Source: Sipunculus nudus (Eukaryota > Annelida > Sipuncula > Golfingiida > Sipunculidae). From it: a DNA stretch of 64,000 nt. The DNA lies in contig CM049311.1 of NCBI GenBank assembly GCA_026874595.1, positions 59,773,953 through 59,837,952 on the forward strand. Direction: 5' to 3'. This document shows positions 49,601 through 61,600 of the stretch, piece after piece. Position numbers and translations under genes: made by a program. Below the pieces are notes generated by a model. The model had not been told where the DNA came from. It ran no database searches and saw only the letters and a list, made by a program, of their open reading frames with translations. How positions within the stretch are numbered: position 1 is the stretch's first letter; every line of letters starts with the position of its first letter.

Positions 49601-52600
49601 AAGAAAAGAATAACTGTTTTGCAGTTATTTTTGTATGTATGCAAGTTATACAAGTTCACATGTAAATAATATTATGCATTAAAGCTTAAAACTTTTGAAA
49701 AGGGTTGCAAATCCAATATTTTATTATGAAGGACAGGGGCAATTAATAAAAGCATTGCAGTTAAAGCATGAAAAACTTCTCATTTCATCATGTGCCAACA
49801 GCTTTATTAAAACTGGGCCCCTTTCAAACACCAAAAGGTCTTTTACTGTTGCATTACTCTCCCTTAATATATATGAACTACCAAAAGCCTTCTAAATACA
49901 AAACTTTACATATGGATCAGGGCCATAGTGACACTGTGCAAAACATTTCTGAAACTTTACAAAATGAACTAGATGTGTCGGAACGACACGAATGCCCCCG
50001 CCTGGGGCAAATGAGAAACATTTGTTAAATTTTGTTAATTTTTTTAAGTTCAGGAGGTGTTGTATGGTAAAAAGGAGGTCAACAGGAAATGCAAACTCGA
50101 TCTGTAATGGGTCATTATCAAGCAACACACCAAAAATCAGGCCAGAATCTGCAGGCATTGTGAAAAAAAGTCCATACGTGCATTTTTCGTAGAAATTTCT
50201 GTCTTTCATGAAATTTTCTATGTTCAGGATCTGTCATATGGTCAAAAAAAGGTTAACTGGGACAAAATGCGAACTCGATCTGTGAGTGGTCATTATGCCC
50301 GCACAGACCAAACATTAGGCCAGTATCTGTAAGCATTGCATTGCGAAACTAGAATATTAGCAAAAGCTGATAATCAGTTATAAATTTAAATTGGAGAGGT
50401 ATGTACCATGTTTCATAACAATCCACCAAATGCTTCCTGAGAAATAAGCTCCTAAGTATTTTTCTATACTAAGCTCTGTGACCTTGAAAAGTAGGTCAAG
50501 ATCACCCATCTTTGAACTTGACCAAGATTTTGTAAATATAATGCAATAGCACTGAAGAAATGAAGTTCCTGTGTTGAATACCTTTGGAGATATCCTGCAC
50601 AAAAGGCCAACATTGAAAAATCCGATAAAATTTCATTAAAAAATCAGAAATTGCAGGTGGCACCACCAAAATTGTGCAGCACGTACAGACCATCAGACCC
50701 AATGATTATAGTAAGTTTTGTGAAAATCCACACAATGGTTCCTGAGATATAAGCTTCTGAGTGTTTTTCTATAATCAGCTCTAAAATGTAGAAAAATGGG
50801 TCAAGGTCACCCATCTTCGAACTTGGCCGAGATTTTATCAATATACATCTTCACTGATGAAATAAAATTCCAACGGTGAATCCTTTTAGAGATATCCAGC
50901 TCACAAGGTAAAAGTTAACAGACGCGGAACAGACGGACTGACGGACACCGGACAGACAGATGGACGGACGGACAGACGGACAGCTTGGGTGACGACAATA
51001 GCCCATGAGCCTATGAGCTGAGGGCTTAAAATGGCTGTTCATGAAATTTTCTATGTTAAGGAGCCGTAAAACGGTCAAAAGTAGGTCAACCGGGACAAAA
51101 CACGAACTCGATCTGTAACTGGTCATTATCTGCCCACACACCAAAAATCAGGCCAATATCTGCAGGCATTGCGAAAAAAGTCCGTACATGTGTATTTGTC
51201 ATGAAAATTTCTATTTTTCATGAAATTTTCTAAGTTAAGGAGCCGTAAAACAGTCAAAAGTAGGTCAACTGGGACGAAACGCGAACTCGATCTGAAACTG
51301 GTCATTATCTGCCCACACACCAAAAATCAGGCCAATACCTGTAGGCATTGCGATAAAAAGTCCGTACATGTGTATTTGTCATGAAAATTTCTATTTTTGA
51401 TGAAATTTTCTAAGTTAAGGAGCCGTAAAACGGTCAAAAGTAGGTCAACCTGGAAGAAACGCGAACTCGATCTGTAATTGGTCATTATCTGCCCACACAC
51501 CAAAAATCAGGCCAATATCTGCAGGCATTGCGAAAAAAAGTCCGTACATGTGTATTTGTCATGAAAATTTCTATTTTTCATGAAATTTTCTAAGTTAAGG
51601 AGCCGTAAAATGGTCAAAAGTAGGTCAACCCGGACGAAACGCGAACTCAATCTGGAATTGGTCATTATCTACCCACACACCAAAAATCAGGCCAATATCT
51701 GCAGGCATTGCAAAAAAAAGTCTGTACATGTGTATTTGTCATGAAAATTTCTATTTTTCATGAAATTTTCTAAGTTAAGGAGCCGTAAAATGGTCAAAAG
51801 TAGGTCAACCCGGACGAAACGCGAACTCGATCTGTAACTGGTCATTATCTGCCCACACACCAAAAATCAGGCCAATATCTGCAGGCATTGCGAAAAAAAG
51901 TCCGTACAACTGTTTCATTTCGGAATGACGGAATGACGGAATGACAGACATGGGTAAAACTATATGCCCCGGCCACTTTGTGGCGGGGGCATAAAAATTG
52001 TAAAATTAATTGTGCTTCATTAAGACATTTAAAACGTTTTTTTTTTTTGGGGGTTGAAAACTAAAGAAACTGAATGTAACCAAACCTCTGAATTCGGCAG
52101 CATAATCTAGTGTTGGGTTGGTAGAATTGTCTACCAGCTCTCCATTCCGGGCTAGGCGAACAGGACAGTACTGTCCATAATCTCCCAGACGTTCCTCAAA
52201 TTCTCTATGGGTGATGCACATATCAGCAATAGAGGCTGCTTTACCTGGAGTAAACAATGTAGGAGAAATATTAACTGAATGTCTAACTTGAAAATTGTTA
52301 AACTTATTCAATATAGACAGCAGAAACCCACAGCAACATAAATCTTCTAGTTTATGCTTATATTTTTTATATATTCAACCCTTCAAATTCAATAAAAAAG
52401 ACTGCTCTTAAGGATAAGTATTTAAAGAAGAACAAAAGTGAGAAATGCATAAAAAACTCAACTGAATACACTCTGCTGAGATCATTTGAGAATTTGTTCA
52501 AATCATGATCCAAAACATTTGACAATATTGAGATTCAAAATCTGGCTTATGTTACACTTACATTTAAAAATATTTGAAAGCCTTCAATAAAAAAAGATTG

Positions 52601-55600
52601 TTCTTTGGCTTATTCTTTCCATGGGGCCAACCAGTTTAGTATAAAAAAAATCTCATTTCAGTATTTGTTCAACATACCTGAAAGATTCTGAAGTTTTATG
52701 TCGAAGGAACACAATCTGAATCTGTTATCTATTACTGACAACTTCTCATATCTTGACCAGTTATTCCCTACAGTTTTCTTAACATCTTTTCTCTGTTTTT
52801 TAAAGTAACATACAAACAGAAACAGGTAGAAATGTGTCCTTCATTAGCTTCAGCAACTATAACATATTCACAAGAATATGAAGAATTCAGGAAATATTTT
52901 AAAAGATGGTAAATTGTAAACTTGGGATTGAATATTCTCTAATGCCATATGAGTTAGTTTCTTCCATTTGTAGTTTTCTAAAAAAGTATGTAAAAATATT
53001 AGCATAAAAGAAATTTATATTTAAAAAAAACATGTTAGTGGAATATAACTGAACACCTCCACACTGACGAACTCACCATCAGCAGTCCGCTGCAGGTATG
53101 TCTGTATCTGTGTCACGCTGCTTTTACTGATCTCCAGGGCTTTGTTCCACACCCACCACTTGGAATGCTCTCCATTAATCGGTACCCAGTTCTGGTGTTC
53201 CTGCTGGTACCAAGCTCGTACACCTTGAACTTCTCGCTGATGGCCAGCCAGCTTGATAGCAAAAATCTGCGCACTGTCATGCAGGGCGAAGATCCTGAAA
53301 TTACAGTTTAAAGTACAGCTGTGTAAGAGTGGTTCTGGCAAATTTCTCTCTAATGTACCAAAGACAAAAATATCTCATGCAACTGTTCCTCAAATACACC
53401 TGGAGTTAAAATCAGTGTATATAAATGTATTTTGTCTGAATATTTCTGTATCATTCAGAGCAATTTGTCCTCTAAAAATATAAACAAAATTTTTGACAAC
53501 ATTAATTGAGCTGCCACAGGAAGGGATAAACCCTTATTTATACAATTGACAGTTACAATACCTTTAATGGGCTAATTTAATTTACTATGGTTAGTATGGT
53601 ATCAACGGTATTATTACTACTGATGTCCAGAACAAATAAAAACCCAAACATCCTTGGTTTGAACGGTACCGGGTACATTGAGTGGAAAGGTTTCACCTGT
53701 TAACTTCATGGTTAAAACACTGACCTGTCCTGTGAATATCGATCTTTAGTTGCTCTTGTCATGGCCTCCCGACTGTCCACCACCAGCTCAAACACTCGGA
53801 ACGGTATGATGCTTCTCTGGGTCATCAGCTCCACCTGGTGTTTGTTTGTTGGGAACCCATCAAGAATGTACCTGAAATAAAGAGGAATCGGCACCTGGAA
53901 ATTATGTCTGCAGGAGGATTAGCCAGTCACTGCATTCATAGCATAGCTTTATGTGACTCAAGCTGCTTAATAAACTTCGGGGTAAAAGTCATATATAACT
54001 AAAATTCCTGTTGTGACAGCTTTATTAGAATGGTTGACCACTGGGTGACTAGTATCTTGGATATTAATTGATAAATTGAACTGTCAGAATGTGCTTTTAT
54101 TCCTGCCAACCTTTTCCTCAAAACATTTTTTCTTCACAGACTGATCTACATGTAGTGGGAAAATGCTTTAACTTGCAGGGATATACCATTGATCGGGAAG
54201 CAGTAAACTGAATTGTCAGTAACAGATAAAGTAATAGCAATGGCCCTTACTTTTAGAAATGTTACAGATATTGTTAACTAAAGTTGGTGTACCCTTTTCT
54301 ATAAATTAATATTACCCTTTCTACATAGAATCAGTGCATACTGATCAATACAATAATAAGAGACTGGTTCTGTTTGGATGTTTGTACCCAGCTTCTAACC
54401 ACTAAAGTGGTAAATTATAGCATGTATATATTTTTTTTTTCATTAGCATATCTCAACTACACTAATTAAAGAATGCATTACAAATCTTTTACTTCTGACA
54501 GATTGCAGTCCTTGGCAGGATCAAAGTTGGGAGCTGTGCAGCTTATTTACAACTTTCTTCAATATCTGTCAGCATTCACTTTTGTTTAGTCTTGCTATCT
54601 CAGCCGTCTCTCCCTGCAACTGACTGTACAGGAGAGAGATCTGGTGGACACAATGACAATCACTCAATACTTATCACAAACCAATGTAAGGTGACCTGAC
54701 AGTTGAGTCAGCATCAGGTGTAACCTATTACCTCAGTTAAGTCTGGACCTACCCTCTTGTTTGTGCCCTCATGTCCATCAGCATGACCTCCAAGGCCTGC
54801 ACCGCCAGTTCATCAGGTACAGTCACCCCAGCTTGTAGGTGCTGCTTTATGTCCTTCACTAACTGGGACTTGGGCTGCATCTCCATCACCTGTCTCATGG
54901 CTTCACCGATGGACAGCCTCATCATGCCAAAGTGGTTCTCAAACCTCCTGGCCACTGAAGAGTATATAACCAAAGTTCTCATCAGTTATAACTCCTAATT
55001 AAGACCTCTTTTATATGACTACTCAAACTAAGACCTCTCAGATGCCGTGTCCCAAATTGCTGACCTGCTTTAAGCCTTGAACTGAAGTTCCAAAGGTTGA
55101 TAAAAATATAAGATTTTACAATAAAAGGTGACTGTGTGTCCTACTAAAAATGAGATAAGAAATTAGAGAAAAAAAATACCAAAGCTGAAAAATACATGAT
55201 GTATGATGTCAGTATTTTATCACTTATGAAAAACAAATATATTTTCTGCTAAAATAGTATGTATCCACTATCCACGCATCTAGTATATACAAGTTTGCCA
55301 AAGAAGATAACAATGATACAGGTCACTGAAGGACAACTTACATGTAGTTTTTCCACTTTTTGGTGGACCAATGATGGCAATCTTCATAGGAACAACAGGT
55401 TTCGGTGAAATCTGTGTCAGGTACGTCATAGGATCCTGGACAAACTGTTCCCTGGCTTGTGGTGATGACAGGAAATAAATGAACTGCCTGTAGATGGCAG
55501 GATATGTCGGGTAACCAGGACCCTGCATTGGCTGAATACAGTCCCCTTCTGAAAGCTGAAAAAACACAAAGGGTCAGACATGTAGACCTGCTGAACAAGT

Positions 55601-58600
55601 ATAGTCTAGTAAAGTATATTCTTATGCCTAATGAATATACTTTTAATAATTGTAATAAGAAAATAATAATACCAATAAGTATTATAATATATATTAAATA
55701 AGACTTTTGAAAATAATATAAACAAAAGCTTTGTTACAAATAGATTACATTATAACACTTAAGCTAAACTTTACTCTTTAATGACCACACATCAAATTTA
55801 ACATAATATTTAATTCCCTCTGAACCCCCACTGTCCTGATGCTGTTAGGGTTAACCAATCCTTGAGCTCAAAAGTTTCTTGCTGAAGCATCCATCCATAT
55901 CCTTGTTGAACACTATGTCTCTTATCCTTCCTGATATAAGCTTTATTTTTTTACTTCCACTTTAGGTGGACCAGATTCTCTTTACCCAAGAGAATTTTGA
56001 CAAAATATTATATAATATATTAAAAAATATTTCCTTTATCAATATTAGGTTTGACACAGTTTTGGCCGTAACAAAACTTACCCGAATAGGACACCATCTG
56101 CCGAAGCGGCTAGGCTGCTTGTAGCCAGTCTTCAACATCCTGATGGCCAAGTTTTCACTGATGGTGTAAACTCTCTCAAACAAACTGTGGCGGAATTGTA
56201 TAATGGGCCTCAGTTTCTTTGCCATAATGTACCATACAATATGTGGTTTACGACCTGCTTCAAGCTCTAACCGAGGGATAAGGCTTTCTTCTAGTCTCTC
56301 TTGTACTGAAGCTAGACGATTCATGTCATTGTCAAACACCTCCTCGAGGTCATTCCTCATCCTGTCTGTAGCATCCTCCTCTGTCTCTTCTTCATCCTCT
56401 TCCTCCTCTTCTTCCTCCTGTGACAAGATGTAAAATAGTCAGCATATGTATATATAAATATATATATATTTTATATATATATATAAATATATATATATAT
56501 ACACATATATATGTAAATATTGATATAAGAAGAGGTTAGCATGCCTATTGGTTAAGATCTTCAACAGATGCAAATGGTCCAAATATATTTAAGAAATGGT
56601 CTTTAAATCTATACGGTTTAGTGGGCCTAACATTTTGCAACTATGTATCAAACAGTTGTGTTGACCAATAACTAATGTTGTACATGGACTGAGGGTTAAG
56701 TCTGTATCTTTTAAGAATAAAAATGTAACATTTAAATTTATCTGAATATGAAATAGATTTGTTTTTTAAACAGCATTAGTGATAAATATTCATCATTCAG
56801 AAACATTTGTGTTCTGAATGCCAAGGCAAGCTAAATCAATAAAATTTATAAAAGAAGCTGAATAAAAAACACCAATGAACTTGAAATGTTCCAGATTTTC
56901 CATGCAAACAAGCTGCCAAGTGAAATTTGAACCTGTTATGTGCAAAGATATGCAACAAATTAACAGCCATACATACAATTCAAATAATAAATCAGTTTCA
57001 TTCAAAATTAATTATTAACATAAAAAAGTGATGTAAATTGCATAATATTCTGCCAAAATGCTTTCTCATATAACAATTTAAGACAGACAGTCACGGTAAT
57101 TTATCTAAGCATATGGGTGAAACAGGACATGGGGAGATAACAGGGGACATCGAGTGTATTTATCGTTGCCTAATTAGATCAACAAGGTACTAGATATAAC
57201 AGGATGTTGTGAATGTAAATATTGCAAGAGTTGCCATGTGGCAACTTATAATATAATATATGATAGTCTGAAATATAACTTGGGGGGGGGGGAATGTGTG
57301 CTGAAAGTATATATTGATATAATAACTTAAGTTATATAGGGTCACTACAAAGGTGGCAGGACTGGTGTGTCATTACAAAGGATTGGTAAAATGTGAATGG
57401 TGCCTTCCTTCACATGACCAGCATGTATTGTGTGCACAGAATACCACTGAGATCAAATAAATTTATGTGCCTAGTTTATACATTATATATCTTACCTTAG
57501 AATATTTAGAAGTATTTACTGAATAACAATATCCTTACACTTAATGAGTTAATCCTGGTACTAATTATATAAACAACAATAGATTTTAGTTGAATTCAGT
57601 ATATACGCCAGCAGCATTCTTCTCCATTAAATTACTATTACAGTTACTATCTCAAATAATATGGTACTTTTAAACACAATATTAAAATATGAAAGCAGCT
57701 ATTCAGGACTGCATATTATAGCAGCTTACAATCCACTGACGTACACATTCTACAACCCTTCTTTTCGTTGGAATATTCATGGACATGGGGGGTGAAACAG
57801 GTAACAGATCTAATTGTTTTTTTTTAAATACATATGCATTCAAATTGTCTGTGAGCTATTATAAGGTAATGTAAATATGTCATAGATGAAAGAATAATAA
57901 CATAAGGTGCACAGGTGATGAATTGTGACACATAACTGGATTCAATGTTACCTATTGAAGTCCTGGTTTGAGCAAACCAAATACTTTCATATTAGTTTTC
58001 ATTCATATCTATTCAAATCAACAATATAAAACATAACAATATTTAATGCTGTCAAGTTAAGAGCTTCTGAAACAAAGCAAGATCCACTTCTATACAGTCA
58101 TCAATACTGCAAGCCTTTGATCAAATAACTGGGGACTCAGCTTCATGTGTTAATGCATACTGTTAAGCAGCCAATCACACATAATTATTTGGTGGGAGCA
58201 GTGGGACACTGCTGTCAGCAGACAAAATGATTGTTTTTAAACCGCTGGGGAGATATATACAAAGTTTCCACCATAGGAATCATGTTGTACACAGCTGTTA
58301 TACAGGCTAGTATTGGTGTGAATAAAATCCAGTGATTTTCATGAATAATGCACAAGGCATAAAATCTGATACAATGGAATAATGCCTTAAACAATGCAGG
58401 TAATTCAACATCAGGTGTTCAGGGCAAGTCTCTTTTACAGTCTTGTGCAGACACTAAACAATCAAGATAATTTGTTATTTAGGAAAGAAGTAACTAGTCC
58501 TGTACAGCCAAGTAATCCATTACAAAAGAACTAAGAGCATTTTTTTTTGTGTCTGGGGAATTACAACTGCTGTACTGAGGACATTCTGGACAATCCAACA

Positions 58601-61600
58601 ATTGTGTTTAAATGCATGTTTGGCATTAATTGGTATTTAAATCAAAGTATTAGGTCATTCTGATTGACTTGTGGATCTTGAACCTTCCTAAAAATTTGAT
58701 ATCCTCACTCTGAAATTTTCTGAGGATGTAGTTAAAATTTATCTGATAATTCCTGTTATATCTGACTGTTATTCTACTGGCCTATGTATGGCAGTATACA
58801 AAACACACTCACAGGGAACTCCTCAGCCAGGATGAGCTCTACATCATCTTCTTCTTCCTCCTCCTCCTCTTCCTCCTCAACATCTGACTCAGCATCATCA
58901 CTGTCACGCTCCGCAGCTCTTTCAGCCTGTCAAATATTCAGATAGACAATAATTCATCAAAGCTCTCTCAGCTTGAGAAATATTTTAATAAACACTCATT
59001 CATTCAAACATATGATGGTAAGAACTTTGTCTTGGTAACATACACCCAAGTTATCATACACCCAAGTTCCTAGTACTATTTGATCAATTTAGGAATTGTA
59101 TATTTTAAGTATACAATCCTTTACTTTCTGATCCACCCTGTGGGGTTACAAAATAAATTGAAAAAAATAATATATCTAATAGATATATCAAATAATTTTA
59201 AAGAGATATAGATCCTTTATCTTAATATGCACTTTCATATGGAAACTGTATGTGGCAAAAATGAATATTTACCTACGGATTATAAATATTTCATTAGAAC
59301 TGGAAAACCTCCTGCCCCATCTTTTTAAGATCAAACAAAAATTTCTGAATGAATACAGTTTAGAGTAGAAAGCCCCACTGTATCATAAAGAAAAGCTGAT
59401 CATCTTGACTGCCTGAGACATTTGTATTCAAATCAAACATCCAGAACTTCAATACAAGAGCTTGACAAAATGTTGGCAGTTTTAGTAACACAACAATACA
59501 AGGTCAAAAGACTATAATGTCTCACCCTCCTCTCGGCTTTCTTTTCCTCTATCTCCTTCACCAGCTCTTCTCTTCTTTTAGCTATCTCAGCCTCCTGGGA
59601 ACAGAAATACAAATAGATTTTATTAACTATATTGAAAAAGATACACTGATACATGCAGTACTCACTACTCATTAATGCACAATATGTTGATCATTGTTTA
59701 ACTTTGGAAAAGCAATCTTTATCAAGAGAACAACCATTAATGTCTGACCAACACACATGTATCTATTGTATACAACTGGTATCACAATGTGGTTACACTT
59801 TTGTACCTGCACATGCAATTTTAGAAAACCAGGTCCAAAATTCTGTTTTTAAATCTATTTATTAATCAGTTTTCATTTTATCAAGGGAGGCTACAGTATT
59901 AAATCAATCACCAATACACAGAGCAATTTCTTTAGAGAAGTAGATTTATCAGTGACCACTTACTCTCTTTTTCTTGGCCTTTTCTTTAGCTTTCTGCTTC
60001 TTAGCCAATCGCCGATCTCGTCGCTGTTTCCAGCGGTCAAGCTTTGGTGGTAAGAGTCTTGCAATTACGTCAGTGTCCTCTACATTCAGTATTATAGCAG
60101 CGTCCGGAAAGAGCCCAGCCTCTGCCATATATGTGGCTTCATCAACACTCCGGGGGAATCCCTCCAACACAAAACCACTGGACCTGAAAATCAGTTGGTC
60201 AGTTGTTATTATCAATAGTGAACTAATCTACTTTTCAGTGGTAAATATGATTATGCAAAATGTCCAAGTTTTTGGGCAGTTTATTTTGCCAATTTTGTGT
60301 ACAAAGTGAAAGGATGATACTAAATTAGTAAAAATGTACACCATGCTAATTCTCAATCTATGATAAACATAACATAGAAATCTTGGTAATGCTTTTGATT
60401 TTTTACAAACAAAAATATGTTCAACACGTGAGTTACTGGCCTTGATGCAAACACCAAGAAACCTGTAAATATGAATATATATTTTAAAATTTAAATCCTA
60501 ATAAAATCTAAAAAACCTAGATAACTATTCACACTGATTCAATAACTCAAGGCCTTGTCTAAAAAATGCCTCTTACATGTTTAAAGTGTATAAATGTGCA
60601 AACTGGCCTCTACTTTCACAAAATAATGCACAATGTACTATTTTTTAACAATATAAAACCGTTGTGAAATTATTCCATCAAAGCAGATTTGAGTTGAATC
60701 TAAAAATCCCATTCTTAAGAAGAATCAATGCCATTCCCCCCCCCCCCCCCCCCCCACCATGTATACCTCAAAATTAGGCAAAAAATATCTCATTTATTTG
60801 TAATTGCCAAATATGACTTTACTTTGTAAATTTCACTGTGTGATCTATATTCTTCGGATCTCACAATTCTGAGCAGTCCTGGTAAACTTTTGTGATGATG
60901 TTCAGTTATAACATATTAAGTCTGAATCATGTTTAAGCCGTATACTAACTTGAATGGTTCCTGGTTCCACCAGCTGCCCACAAGCTTGTCCAGGAACTCA
61001 GGTGGAAGAGCCTCATCTGTCTCCAGGTAATCTTTAATGGCCTGCTCATCCTCGGTCAGCTCAGGCTCCTCCTCACCCTCTTCTTCTCCATCCTTAAAAT
61101 TATTAAATTAAAACCCCTATGTTGATGCTGTTCTGGATTATATAAACACAATCAACAATCATCATCATCAGCTGACTGACCTGAAGACACCTTTCACCAA
61201 ACAGCACATGATCTATGAAGTTGTTTTCCTCTGTGACACCACATACAACACTTTCTGAACAGCTTTACGGTCACATCTGATGAACTGTATGCAGTCACCT
61301 GATGGGAAATGATGTTGTGAAAACCTTTAAAAGGTCATCCTTGGCTGATTTGTGCAGTGGATTGCACCAAAGAATTTCCTTGCACAAAAATTTTATCACT
61401 GCTTTGTTAAACTACCTACCAATACACATGTGAATTTCCTTGCACCAAAGTTTAATCACTGCTTTGTTAAACTACCTACCAATATACATGTGAATTTCCT
61501 TGCACAAAAATTTTATCACTGCTTTGTTAAACTACCTACCAATATACATGTGAATTTCCTTGCACAAAAAATTTTATCACTGCTTTGTTAAACTACGTAC

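Larger units (their letters stand above)
49970..51993. mobile_element. Composite element with TGCCCC hairpin ends in AK9 intron
   Basis: Left end holds TGCCCCCGCCTGGGGCA, right end TGCCCCGGCCAC facing GTGGCGGGGGCA; both fold. Degenerate copies of one 180-bp unit occur at 50040-50345, then an inserted element (50348-51031), then five good copies. Confidence 0.7.

Noticed and set aside
49968-50028. Possible gene end with repeated acidic codons
   Set aside because: It is the left terminus of a dispersed repeat, not coding.
55338-55598. Second - strand frame over the AK9 exon
   Set aside because: Out of frame with the P-loop GPPKSGKT; a shadow of the true exon.
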